This document shows, piece after piece, positions 51,209 through 59,478 of a stretch of 64,000 nt of DNA. Location of the stretch: the NCBI GenBank assembly GCA_030750765.1, contig JASMHM010000006.1:1-64000 (forward strand). Direction: 5' to 3'. Origin of the DNA: Candidatus Woesearchaeota archaeon. Its GTDB lineage: Archaea > Nanobdellota > Nanobdellia > Woesearchaeales > ARS49. The translations under genes and the position numbers were made by a program. How positions within the stretch are numbered: the stretch's first letter is position 1; the number at the start of each line of letters is the position of its first letter. The notes under the pieces were generated by a model. That model was given only the letters and a program-made list of their open reading frames with translations, had not been told where the DNA came from and did no database searches.

Positions 51209-51649
51209 ATGGAAGACTTGTGCTTTCCAGGAAAGGAAGAGGACTTTCTCAAAGTAGCTGACAGGCTAGGACTGAAACTGACCTTTGTGTACAAGAAAAG
51301 ACCCCAAAAAGAGGGCGTCATGGCCCTTTCCGATCTTTCGCTTTTGGATTCTAGAAAAGCGCTGAAAAAAGACGCTTTAGTGCATGGCTTGTTTGAGACA
51401 GAAGTCAGACTCAACCAAGTGGTTTGTAAGATTGCGGTCAAGAACAACTGTACATTTTTGCTGCCTTTCGCTCCCTTGTTGCGAATGACGCTTCCACAAA
51501 GAGCAGAGCGTCTTGCTAAATGGGCCTTCGCCTTTCGCTTGTTCAAGAAGTACAAAGTGAAGTATCGTGTTGTTTCGTTTGCAAAGGATCCTTCAGAACT
51601 AAGAAGCAAGTTGCAATTGGATGCGGTTGTTGCTAGTCTTGGAAAGTGA
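51209..51649 (+). CDS. rnp3: RNase P protein subunit Rpp30-like (146 aa)
   Basis: The C-terminal two thirds fits the Rpp30 TIM-barrel family: LNQVVCKIAVKNNCTFLLPF, PLLRMTLPQRAERLAKWA, and KYRVVSFAKDPSELRSKLQL. It would be part of RNase P, which removes tRNA 5' leaders. At 146 aa it is short; archaeal Rpp30 is usually about 210 aa, so the N-terminal strand with DLHVH is missing or degraded. ATG 51209 fits the TATA distance better than ATG 51185. The neighbourhood of L34e/L14e supports the call. Confidence 0.7.
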   Translation: MEDLCFPGKEEDFLKVADRLGLKLTFVYKKRPQKEGVMALSDLSLLDSRKALKKDALVHGLFETEVRLNQVVCKIAVKNNCTFLLPFAPLLRMTLPQRAERLAKWAFAFRLFKKYKVKYRVVSFAKDPSELRSKLQLDAVVASLGK

Positions 51650-51687
51650 ACCACCAACCTTTTAAGAGTACGGAAGATAGATAGATC

Positions 51688-52311
51688 ATGATAAAGTACG
51701 TCTGGTTTGATCTTGAAGAAACCTTAACCGTTAGGAATGCGGAATTTCAAAAGGTGTGGAACACGCTAAGGTACAAAACCTATTCTGAGGCCACCAACAA
51801 ACCAGTAACTCCTGAATTAATGGAGGAATACGAACAAAAAATAAAACAACACGGAAGCAATTCTGCAGTCTTTGTCTCGCTAGGCCTGCCATCAGATCAT
51901 TGGCACAAACATTATGCGACCTTAGACAAGAAAAAACACTACCGTCCTGATGATAAAATTACGGCTACCCTACAAGAACTCAAACAACGCATGCCCATAT
52001 CATTATTCACCAACGTAAAGAAAGAAGAAACCTTGAAAATTTTGGGGGCGGTCGGCCTACCAACAGAATGGTTCACCAACATTTTGACGGGTGATGACAT
52101 CCCCACAAGAAAACCTTCACTGGACGGGTTTAAAGAAATGATCAAAAGATCGGAACTGGGAGCAGACGAGCTAATCTACGTGGGCGACCGTGTCAACTTG
52201 GATATTGTCCCTGCAAAACGTGTCGGCATGCACACATGCTTAGTAGGAAGCACATCACCTGAAGCAGAGTATTCCTTTGAGAAGTTTGAAGATATTTTAA
52301 CGATTTTCTAA
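51688..52311 (+). CDS. HAD-superfamily hydrolase (207 aa)
   Basis: Rossmann-like phosphatase. Motif I is WFDLEETLT, where the second Asp of DxD is Glu; motif II is SLFTNVK; motif III is the Lys in TRKPSLDGF; motif IV is YVGDRVNLDIVPAK. A helical cap lies between about residues 20 and 95. Substrate is unknown (phosphoglycolate-like hydrolases are the nearest layout). TATA CTTTTAAGAG is about 26 nt before the ATG. Its 3' end overlaps rpa by 4 nt. Confidence 0.88.
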   Translation: MIKYVWFDLEETLTVRNAEFQKVWNTLRYKTYSEATNKPVTPELMEEYEQKIKQHGSNSAVFVSLGLPSDHWHKHYATLDKKKHYRPDDKITATLQELKQRMPISLFTNVKKEETLKILGAVGLPTEWFTNILTGDDIPTRKPSLDGFKEMIKRSELGADELIYVGDRVNLDIVPAKRVGMHTCLVGSTSPEAEYSFEKFEDILTIF

Positions 52312-53261
52312 CTCGAAGCCGCGGTAGCCTTTTCAACGTTCTGTGCCACGAATTCTAATCTGTTGAAGAACATGTTGTTCTTGGCTCGACCACTTATTTT
52401 GTATTGCTCACCTAAGAGCTCAGTCTTTAGTGGTTCGTACAGTTCTGGCGAGGTGCGGAAGGTGAGCATGTCTTCTTTGCTTTTCCCTAGTAATTGTTCG
52501 GCTTGTTGTCTGAACAACGCAACACGAATGTTTTCTGTACCATCATCCAAGAACACGTTCACCACGTAACTGTAATCCAAAGGTTTAGGACCGTGCCTTG
52601 CGCACTTCCACTCGCTCTCAGCTTGTTTCAACCTGCCACCACAGTCTGGGCACACTTCAAAGTATTTTGGTTCAAAGACTTGGACTACCGTGCCTAGGAT
52701 TTGTACGTTGCCGTCTTCTTCCGTGAGATCGCGAATGGGTTTGTGTACGGCTTCTGGCGCTACATACGCTTGTACTTCTACCCCTTCAGGGTTAACAACC
52801 ACTTTGGTTCGTTCTGAAACGTGTAGTTCTGTGCCGCGTTGGCCTTCTTTTGGAACGCCATCGTTGATCTTGACTATTGTTCCTTGTTCGAGTTTTTTTA
52901 GTATTTGTGCTTGGTCTCCCCAGCACACAACTCTGAGCGTGCCGGTCTCGTCTCCCATGATGAAGTTGCCCACATACCCTTTAGTGCCGTCTTTTCTGTC
53001 AAACTCGTTGATTTCGTACACTTGGAGCACTTTTCCGTTGACTTCTGGGCTTCGCATGCCTGGATAGGTGTCTTTGATCTTGCCAGTGTTCTCAAACAGC
53101 TTTACTCCTAGTTCGTTAGCTAAAATGTGTGCTGCGCCCTCTTTGGAGACTAATCCTGAGAGTTTTTCGAGCTTTTCGTCTATCTTTTGGTTGATTGCTG
53201 CCTCGTCAAGGCCTTTTTGCTCCTTGATCTTTGCTAGGATGTCGGGTAAAGGGATATTCAT
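52308..53261 (-). CDS. rpa: Replication protein A, OB-fold/zinc-finger ssDNA-binding protein (317 aa)
   Basis: An N-terminal helical domain (1-60) is followed by an OB fold (about 70-165: GKVLQVYEINEFDRKDG, GTLRVVCWGD) and a second OB-like domain carrying a zinc finger (CPDCGG near 205 and CARH near 220), an archaeal RPA41-like arrangement. It binds ssDNA in replication and repair. The ATG is at 53261; a TTG three bases earlier is also in frame. An AGGAGG (about 53278-53283) and TATA TTTTTAAA (about 53294-53302) are present. Confidence 0.9.
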   Translation of the reverse strand: MNIPLPDILAKIKEQKGLDEAAINQKIDEKLEKLSGLVSKEGAAHILANELGVKLFENTGKIKDTYPGMRSPEVNGKVLQVYEINEFDRKDGTKGYVGNFIMGDETGTLRVVCWGDQAQILKKLEQGTIVKINDGVPKEGQRGTELHVSERTKVVVNPEGVEVQAYVAPEAVHKPIRDLTEEDGNVQILGTVVQVFEPKYFEVCPDCGGRLKQAESEWKCARHGPKPLDYSYVVNVFLDDGTENIRVALFRQQAEQLLGKSKEDMLTFRTSPELYEPLKTELLGEQYKISGRAKNNMFFNRLEFVAQNVEKATAASS

Positions 53262-53303
53262 CAAACCACCAATTTGTTCCTCCTATAGCGTGGTTTAAAA
53301 ATT

Positions 53304-54095
53304 TTATTGTTGTACAGACACTATTGCAAATCTTAGAGGTCTGCTTCTTAAACCAGGAATACTGATTTCGTTGGGGGTGTACTCGAGGAAGGCCACCTCG
53401 TCCGTGCTGTCAGACCGCTTGAACAAGCTCGCAGCGACGTTGCTCAAACATTCTGGGTCATCCTCTTGTACGCACGCATCAATACGTTCCATGTTGGTCA
53501 CAATATCAAGGATTTCTTGGATGTTGTACGCTATCTCCACGTCAAAGCTCATGTCTGCTGCTACTGTGGCAACCGCTTTGTTGTTCAAGCTTCCGTCCAC
53601 GTTGACAGGGAGGAGAGCGACTCGATGGGGCACACCTATCACTCGCATACCTTTGTTTTGCGGGATGATGCTGATGTCAAAGTCTCTAGAGATAAAACGA
53701 TCTTCCTCTCTAGGCAGGTACGCTTTTATTCTTTGTGCGATGTCTTTTTGTAGTTGGGTGAGTATTCGTTTGGTGGAGGGAGCGCACACCCCGTTCTTGT
53801 ACCATACTACCTCTCCAGGGTCCTCGCCGCATTCTGAGACCAGCACGCGTGTTCGGGTGGGGGTTAGAAGAGAAAGATCTTCTAATGCTTGGTGCGTGGC
53901 TTGCACACCTATACGTTGGGCGCGTAATTGCAGACTTGTCGCTTCTTGGTTGGCTCGGACGACGGCTACTCCCTTTGCTCCCACATCACCTAGTGCGTTG
54001 ATGCCTTGTCCTGCAGAGTAGAGCAGCACCATGAGTGCTACCAGCGCTCCTAGTAGGATGAAGAATACTATGGTTGCGAAGAACACCCCCTTCAT
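53304..54095 (-). CDS. Membrane-anchored ectodomain protein, filament operon gene 12 (263 aa)
   Basis: N terminus MKG then a hydrophobic helix (about 5-28), prepilin-like. The ectodomain has two cysteine pairs (VSECGEDPG and NGVCAP; DACVQEDDPEC) and beta-rich stretches. It is the last gene of the 61135-53304 operon and overlaps the previous gene by 4 nt. No family is recognised. Confidence 0.7.
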   Translation of the reverse strand: MKGVFFATIVFFILLGALVALMVLLYSAGQGINALGDVGAKGVAVVRANQEATSLQLRAQRIGVQATHQALEDLSLLTPTRTRVLVSECGEDPGEVVWYKNGVCAPSTKRILTQLQKDIAQRIKAYLPREEDRFISRDFDISIIPQNKGMRVIGVPHRVALLPVNVDGSLNNKAVATVAADMSFDVEIAYNIQEILDIVTNMERIDACVQEDDPECLSNVAASLFKRSDSTDEVAFLEYTPNEISIPGLRSRPLRFAIVSVQQ

Positions 54096-54619
54096 GGTCC
54101 GCCTCCTTCCATCACCACATCAACGCTGTCAAAACTATTGTAGATTATGAGGTTGGCCTCCACCATACCCTTTGCCGCAGGTATGGCAATGGTTTCGTCG
54201 AAAGTAACTTGGCCGAGACCGGCGTGGAGTGCGTCAACTAATGTATGCCTTACCCCGTCGGGAGAGGTTACGTGTAACGTCCACAAGCAAGTGTCTTGGG
54301 TTACAGTACAGGCAAGCTTGTCCATGGCTGCTTGATCCAAGTCTAGAGGTATCTTTTTGGTCTGCCCGTTAAGCAGGTCTGCCTGGCTTGCGAGCGCTTG
54401 CCAGACTTTGACGTTGTTGTACTTGGTATCTACGTAAGGTAGTTGTAGGAATGCCTCCATTTTTTGGTGGTCAAAGGTTGCTTGTTCGGTCGCTTGGATG
54501 TCTACCGTGCGCGGCTTTGCCGTTGAGATGATAAAACCGAAGAAGATTATGATGACTACGGCACTCGCGAGGTATATCCAAAAGTCTGCACCCACGCTAG
54601 GTAGGAGTCCTTTACGCAT
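54092..54619 (-). CDS. Membrane-anchored ectodomain protein, filament operon gene 11 (175 aa)
   Basis: N terminus MRKGLLPSVGADFW and a membrane helix (about 13-33). The ectodomain is beta-rich with one Cys pair (LACTVTQDTCLW). RKG with a downstream hydrophobic helix is prepilin-like, though Q at +1 is replaced by L. It overlaps neighbours by 4 nt and 8 nt. No family is recognised. Confidence 0.7.
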   Translation of the reverse strand: MRKGLLPSVGADFWIYLASAVVIIIFFGFIISTAKPRTVDIQATEQATFDHQKMEAFLQLPYVDTKYNNVKVWQALASQADLLNGQTKKIPLDLDQAAMDKLACTVTQDTCLWTLHVTSPDGVRHTLVDALHAGLGQVTFDETIAIPAAKGMVEANLIIYNSFDSVDVVMEGGGP

Positions 54620-55064
54620 GGTAGACCTCCACGGTCACGGGGGTGGCGCGCCCATCTAGGCTTGCAGGATGAACTTCTTTGACAAACGCGACATCCTTGC
54701 CAAACACGCCTCCTCCTTTGAGCACGACCAAAAACTCGTAATCTTTTAGCCGCCAGTACGCGCTTTTGCCACCTATGCTTATCTTAGCCCCTACCCTTTT
54801 GTTTGCGGCTATCTTGAGCGTGTCTAGTCTTTTTTGTAACAAAGTCATATCTTCACTCGTGATCTCGTTGCCCGGCGGAAGCATCTCTAAGAATCGTGCC
54901 ATGAGTATGTTGGTCTCGCTCTCCGTTATGTCGGTGCGTACTTTGAGAGCGGTGCTTCTTGCCATGATTAAGGTGAGTAACACTATCACGACGTATCCTA
55001 TTCGTAGAATCCATATCAGGTATTCTGCTGCCTGTCCTTTACGGGAATGCCTTAGCGATAGCAC
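54612..55064 (-). CDS. Prepilin-like protein, filament operon gene 10 (150 aa, GTG start)
   Basis: N terminus with SRKG-QAAEYLIWILRIGYVVIVLLTLI: a basic stretch, G before Q, an acidic residue near +4, and a long hydrophobic helix. This is a class III signal peptide of archaeal prepilins. The ectodomain (about 40-150) is alpha then beta, as in type IV pilins. It overlaps the upstream gene by 26 nt. The GTG at 55064 is the apparent start; later starts would cut the signal. Confidence 0.72.
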   Translation of the reverse strand: MLSLRHSRKGQAAEYLIWILRIGYVVIVLLTLIMARSTALKVRTDITESETNILMARFLEMLPPGNEITSEDMTLLQKRLDTLKIAANKRVGAKISIGGKSAYWRLKDYEFLVVLKGGGVFGKDVAFVKEVHPASLDGRATPVTVEVYHA

Positions 55065-56100
55065 TTGCCACCTCCCTTGGGTTGTCGATGAATAACTCTG
55101 GAGGCCCTATCTGGATTTCTATGCCCGGTTTCAGGGAGAGCCCTTCTGTCGCGCTGAATTGCGCAGGGTGCACTTCCAGCAGTGCGGCCCCTTCCACATC
55201 TCTACTGTATAAGTCAGTAAGTTGGTTGTATACCGCACATGCTTTGGGGGAAGTGTAGAGGATGCGCAGGCCAGGCCGTTCAGAGGCACTGACAGATATG
55301 TACGCGTCTTGGTCTTGGAGAAGGCTTTCCTTGTCTTCCTCATCTAGTAAGCTCAGTATCTGGATGTTTTTTTGTTTGAGTCGTGCCTCTAGGTTGAGGA
55401 GCAGAGTTTCCATATCCGCAGTGCCGTCCAGGGCTATTTTTTTGATGTTACTCGTGATGGGCTTGCAGTTTTTTCTGTAGGGATTCCACACTATTTTGTC
55501 TTCCTCAAGAGTGTCCAGTCTTAGCTGTCCTGGTTCGTAGACAAATCGCAACAAGGATTTGCCTTTGGCCTCAAAACCTTTTTGTTGTATATACGGATAC
55601 ACCTCTCCTGCGTTTGTTCCTTTTCGAACGATAACCAACTCTCCAGTTTCTATGGTAAAAGTTTGAAGAATGGATGAGTCCTCTCCTAGTGTTGCGACGT
55701 AACCCCTCCCTATACCCCACGCGGCGAGTATCTCTAGAGGTGCTGCTACCGCAGTAGCTGCCAGACTTGCAGTGTATGTGGCGAAGACTGCTGCTCTCGT
55801 CACAAGATTTCGGGTCATTAGTGCAGCACCTCCCCCAGTACCTAGGGCGGCTCGCTTGAATTCGGTATTGAACGCTTTTACAGCCGCATCATTGTCGTAC
55901 TCGTAAAAACCGTAGAGGAAGACTACAGGATGGTCTGCGAAGCTGTCTATTAGTAGGGCAATATCTCTTGCTAGGAACCGTTCTTGATAGATGTCATCCA
56001 CATCTTTGAGTGTTTTGGAGACTGCCACCGAAAACATCACCACCATGATGAGCTCGATCATGACGAATAGGATGAGCCTTATGCTGGCTTGGCTTCTCAT
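55039..56100 (-). CDS. Membrane-anchored ectodomain protein, filament operon gene 9 (353 aa)
   Basis: N terminus MRSQASIRLILFVMIELIMV: RS-Q then a hydrophobic helix. A second long hydrophobic Ala-rich stretch (about 105-125, TRAAVFATYTASLAATAVAA) may be a buried helix or a second membrane segment. Two Cys (RKNCKP, PKACAV). The C-terminal half reads like a lipid- or protein-binding alpha/beta domain. No family is recognised. Confidence 0.7.
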   Translation of the reverse strand: MRSQASIRLILFVMIELIMVVMFSVAVSKTLKDVDDIYQERFLARDIALLIDSFADHPVVFLYGFYEYDNDAAVKAFNTEFKRAALGTGGGAALMTRNLVTRAAVFATYTASLAATAVAAPLEILAAWGIGRGYVATLGEDSSILQTFTIETGELVIVRKGTNAGEVYPYIQQKGFEAKGKSLLRFVYEPGQLRLDTLEEDKIVWNPYRKNCKPITSNIKKIALDGTADMETLLLNLEARLKQKNIQILSLLDEEDKESLLQDQDAYISVSASERPGLRILYTSPKACAVYNQLTDLYSRDVEGAALLEVHPAQFSATEGLSLKPGIEIQIGPPELFIDNPREVASAIAKAFP

Positions 56101-56138
56101 GGCTGGTTTTTAAGCTGTCCGTCTTAAAATGATTTCGG

Positions 56139-56885
56139 TTAACCCAGCACGTCTCTCACTTGAAAGCCAGTGTTTTGACGCTTTGAGGTCATGTCTGCAA
56201 TTTTTAGGTCTCCTTCATTTTTGAGCGACACTTGCAATTCTATCACGCTCGTCTCGATCTCTTGACATCTTCCATAGGTGACGGCAAGATCTCTGTCAAG
56301 GCTGAGCGTGTCTATTGGCAAGGGTCGGCAATCTACGAGTTCGTAGTTGGCAAAACATGTTCGATGGTTGACGAGAATGCCATCTGAATTATACTTGTAG
56401 ATGCAAGCGCAGGATCGCTTTCCGCATCTTGGATCGCGGGAGATGAACTCTTTATCTGAGCATCTCTTTCCGATGAGGGCCGAGGCGGCTCTTCTTGCGG
56501 CCGTGGGTGCAAAGAAGGCACCTAGACCAATTCCTTGATCCTTTGCGGCTTGGAGTGGGTTAATGCGGTTGAGAAAACCTTTCTCGTTTTGGCACGTATC
56601 CTCAACCTTAAATTGATCTGCTGTAAAAAACACCAAAACGTGATTCTTGTCTATCACCACAGGAAGAGGAAAGTTTAGTTCGTCTTTGTTTTCCTTATCT
56701 AAGAGAGTAGTTTTTCCGCGTATCGTGCTTTCTATTGCCTTTAATTGTCCTACCGCACCTTCTTTGTCTGTCTCTTCAGCCACACCGGTAAATCGGGCGA
56801 GTCCTTTGAACCCTGCATAGGTGGTCAACACCATGAGTAGGAGCAGGGCCACCTGGAGGTACATCATGGATGTTTGTGACTTCAT
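56139..56885 (-). CDS. Cys-rich membrane-anchored protein, filament operon gene 8 (248 aa)
   Basis: N terminus MKSQTSMMYLQVALLLLMVL: KS-Q then a hydrophobic helix. The ectodomain has at least nine cysteines, several in a cluster (GKRCSD, PRCGKRSCACIYKY, RTCFANYELVDCRPL), suggesting disulfides. It overlaps the Ca-binding gene by 4 nt. No family is recognised. Confidence 0.7.
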   Translation of the reverse strand: MKSQTSMMYLQVALLLLMVLTTYAGFKGLARFTGVAEETDKEGAVGQLKAIESTIRGKTTLLDKENKDELNFPLPVVIDKNHVLVFFTADQFKVEDTCQNEKGFLNRINPLQAAKDQGIGLGAFFAPTAARRAASALIGKRCSDKEFISRDPRCGKRSCACIYKYNSDGILVNHRTCFANYELVDCRPLPIDTLSLDRDLAVTYGRCQEIETSVIELQVSLKNEGDLKIADMTSKRQNTGFQVRDVLG

Positions 56886-57376
56886 GATTCTATACTAATC
56901 CCGCTTTTGAGTTTAGGACAGGTCTTGTCCAACACGCAAGGTAGGGTGCACCTAAAGTTGTCCTTGTCCCAGCAGCGATCCGGGGTGGGGAACTGTCCTA
57001 ACTTTTCTTTTTTCTCCAGCTCCTTGCACTTCTGGACGCATGCGGTTCTTGCGTTGGAAGTTTTGGATTCCTCTTCAGGTTCACAATCATCAGGAATACC
57101 GTCTCCATCCTTGCTTATGCGGTCATCTCCTCCTTGACAGATATCACATGCATCAGGATGTCCATCTCCATCAAGGTCGGGTGGTCGTTCATCGTTCACA
57201 AAAGATCCTAAACTGGGAAAATCTGAACAAAGAGCGTTGGATAGGCTATCGGCAGTACCGCCAAAACGGGCTCCTAATTTAGTAAGATGACCGCCTTGTA
57301 AAGCGAAGATGACAAATCCCATAAAGAATAACACGAGTATGGTGCTGACGACAAATTTTAGTGGGTCCTGACTCAT
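56882..57376 (-). CDS. Membrane-anchored protein with thrombospondin type 3-like Ca repeats, gene 7 (164 aa)
   Basis: N terminus MSQDPLKFVVSTILVLFFM and a membrane helix (about 7-28). Residues about 66-100 contain DLDGDGHPDACDICQGGDD and KDGDGIPDDCEP, the D-x-D-x-D-G pattern of calcium-binding thrombospondin type 3 repeats. A second Cys-rich part follows (CVQKCKELE, DRCWDKDNFRCTLPCVLDKTC). The family uses Ca to fix stalk-like ectodomains. It shares DPLK plus a hydrophobic stretch with the next gene. Confidence 0.78.
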   Translation of the reverse strand: MSQDPLKFVVSTILVLFFMGFVIFALQGGHLTKLGARFGGTADSLSNALCSDFPSLGSFVNDERPPDLDGDGHPDACDICQGGDDRISKDGDGIPDDCEPEEESKTSNARTACVQKCKELEKKEKLGQFPTPDRCWDKDNFRCTLPCVLDKTCPKLKSGISIES

Positions 57377-57624
57377 GGACTACCCCCAAATTGGGTGTTT
57401 GTACAACAGATTAGTTTTTTGTCTCCAGGGCACGTGAAGGATGATCTTTGTCCTCCTCGGTCGTCACACGTATCTCTTTGTATGCATTCGCCTTTTCCTT
57501 CACACTGAATGCCTGAGGCGAAGTTGCCACCTCCTTTGAAGATGAGGTTGACAACGATGATGGCAACAATGCCTATGATGATCAATCCAATAATTATTTT
57601 CAGAGGATCTGTTTCGGCACGCAT
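57373..57624 (-). CDS. Small Cys-rich single-pass protein, filament operon gene 6 (83 aa)
   Basis: N terminus MRAETDPLKIIIGLIIIGIV and one membrane helix (about 8-28), then a small ectodomain with six cysteines (QCEGKGEC, RDTCDDR, FTCPGDKKLICC). The DPLK start resembles gene 7. It overlaps gene 7 by 4 nt. Probably a minor surface subunit; no family is recognised. Confidence 0.68.
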   Translation of the reverse strand: MRAETDPLKIIIGLIIIGIVAIIVVNLIFKGGGNFASGIQCEGKGECIQRDTCDDRGGQRSSFTCPGDKKLICCTNTQFGGSP

Positions 57625-57660
57625 AGGGGTGGGCTAGTCTTCAGTATTATAAACGTTGCG

Positions 57661-59289
57661 CTACGAGGAGCCAAACGAAGGGAGGGAGATTTTTCTTTTT
57701 GGAGTACCATCAGCAGGACAACGAGCTGGCGCCCGTGGAGCCACTATAAGGTCTTCGCCTACTGCGAACCTGTCTCGGTTGTTGCTGAGGCGTTGTTGTA
57801 CTTGGCCTTGGACGTTAGCAGGCGCATTATTTTCGGTGAGGCCATCTACTTCCGATATGAATAACGTGTCAATACCTGATGGTAAACCGTTTTGTGTTAC
57901 GACGAACGGTTCCCGGTACGCTTCATCGTTCTGTTTGGCTTGCTGGCTTGGAAACATTTTGATGGTGACCGGTCCGGTGTAGCCATCTCGAACAAAGGTC
58001 AGCGATAGTAATTGTGTCTCATCGGGCGTTATCGTGGATTGCTTCAAGTCTTGGGCTACGACCTCAAGGTCAGGTGTAAGGGTAAAGAGGGGGGAAAATA
58101 CTGCGGGTTCGTTGAAGGGATTGGTGGCCTCCAAAATAATACGGTGTCGTTCTGCTTCATTAATTTGCACCGAGCCTGGTCGGATGAAGAGCGTGGGTGT
58201 GGCAGGGACTTTTATGGCACCTACAGGTATGTGCTGGCCGAAAAAATCAATATGTAAGTGCAACGTGAAAGGTACGAACAATTTTTTGTAAATAAGGTGT
58301 GCGGTGACTCTTTTGATTTCTCCTGGAGCAAGAGTGAGCCTGCCGCTGGATCCACCGAGCGTCTTCCCTTTCCAGGTGGCATCGACTACAACCACGTCAC
58401 TTTCTCCTGTTGCAAGGAACAAACCGGGGTTGAGACCGAATTTTCCAGTATTTTGGACTTCAAAATACACTTTGCCTAACTTATCACTTTCGGTCTCAAA
58501 ATACACTTCCTCGTAAATCACGCTTCGGGGTAGTATTTGTATGGAGTCGAAACTTTGGGGAAGCTCGTCCACACGTTCGAGTACCGAAAGTGTTGATTTT
58601 GAGGCTTGGCCTAGCTCGAACATTTTTCTGGAGGCTAACTCCTTGAACTTGTCGGGGCAGGTTCCTTGCAAAGTGTAGGTAACCGTCGGGTAATCTTTGT
58701 CGTATTTTTTCGCGAATTTAGGTTCTAGACAATCCGTGCCAGGATTATCAAGGTGTCCTATGGGTACGAATTTGCCACACTTGCCTTCGGCCACATCCCT
58801 CCTCATGAGTTCTTTTTCTTCTAGGTGAGCAAAGATGCATCGAGATAAGCGTATCGCGTCGTAAAAGTTCCCTACGAGTGCCCGGATCTCTGTTTGTTCG
58901 TCATAGCAGTCCTTGATTAGCGTGTCTCGCTCATCATCAAAGTAGTCCTCATGGATGCATACTGCTCCGTGATCTCCTGGTTGGAGGAAGTAGGTGTTGA
59001 CATTTTTGAGCTTGGGAAGCACGATGTCAGCATCAGGATAGCAGTATTTTATCTCTGAGACGTACTTTGCGATGTCTGCCGAATGGCAACTCACTGCGGC
59101 GAGTCGTATGAGCTCTTGATATTGTTCATGGGTGACTCCAGTTTCTTCACAAGGAACGTCCAATTTGGCGATTCTTCCTGCGCTTTTACCAAGTTTGAGT
59201 ATGGTTCCTTGCGCGTTGGTGAGTAAGAAAACCAGACCGAACAAAAGGATCAGGGTGACGATGAGCTTCATGCTTGATTGTGCTCTCAT
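57661..59289 (-). CDS. Large membrane-anchored protein with Ig-like domains, gene 5 (542 aa)
   Basis: The start is ATG 59289 because MRAQSSMKLIVTLILLFGLVF carries the RA-Q plus hydrophobic helix. A longer frame to 59364 lies inside the small upstream gene. Residues about 30-240 are Cys-rich and helical (CEETG, SCHSADI, RCIFAHLEEKEL). Residues about 255-500 are tandem beta-sandwich (COG1361-like) domains (KVYFEVQNTGKFGLNPG, HRIILEATNPFNEPAVF). It is the largest ectodomain of the operon, a candidate tip or adhesive subunit (inference). Confidence 0.75.
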   Translation of the reverse strand: MRAQSSMKLIVTLILLFGLVFLLTNAQGTILKLGKSAGRIAKLDVPCEETGVTHEQYQELIRLAAVSCHSADIAKYVSEIKYCYPDADIVLPKLKNVNTYFLQPGDHGAVCIHEDYFDDERDTLIKDCYDEQTEIRALVGNFYDAIRLSRCIFAHLEEKELMRRDVAEGKCGKFVPIGHLDNPGTDCLEPKFAKKYDKDYPTVTYTLQGTCPDKFKELASRKMFELGQASKSTLSVLERVDELPQSFDSIQILPRSVIYEEVYFETESDKLGKVYFEVQNTGKFGLNPGLFLATGESDVVVVDATWKGKTLGGSSGRLTLAPGEIKRVTAHLIYKKLFVPFTLHLHIDFFGQHIPVGAIKVPATPTLFIRPGSVQINEAERHRIILEATNPFNEPAVFSPLFTLTPDLEVVAQDLKQSTITPDETQLLSLTFVRDGYTGPVTIKMFPSQQAKQNDEAYREPFVVTQNGLPSGIDTLFISEVDGLTENNAPANVQGQVQQRLSNNRDRFAVGEDLIVAPRAPARCPADGTPKRKISLPSFGSS

Positions 59290-59447
59290 TTTTTCCAGAG
59301 TAACAGCATGCCGTATCCAAAGGCTTGGTCGAGCGCTGCGGTGGCCGTGTCCTTGTTCATCCAATCATTGATCAAGTACGCAGCCGTGATAAAGAGGGTG
59401 AATGCCAGCAGTGCCAACACCAAATTCTCTGCGGTCATGCCTTTCAT
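59286..59447 (-). CDS. Small prepilin-like protein, filament operon gene 4 (53 aa)
   Basis: Coding is clear on the minus strand: MKGMTAENLVLALLAF, a membrane helix, then LINDWMNKD and a C-terminal amphipathic end FGYGMLLLWKK. KG followed by an acidic residue (E) and a hydrophobic helix is the prepilin pattern. The stop TGA overlaps the next ATG (ATGA), so the two are translationally coupled. Confidence 0.65.
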   Translation of the reverse strand: MKGMTAENLVLALLAFTLFITAAYLINDWMNKDTATAALDQAFGYGMLLLWKK

Positions 59448-59478
59448 AGACAAGCCTCGGATTCTATCCTATAAAAGC

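Noticed and set aside
53371-54021. 216-aa plus-strand frame in the last filament-operon gene
   Set aside because: Antisense to an operon gene coupled by overlap; composition typical of a reverse frame.
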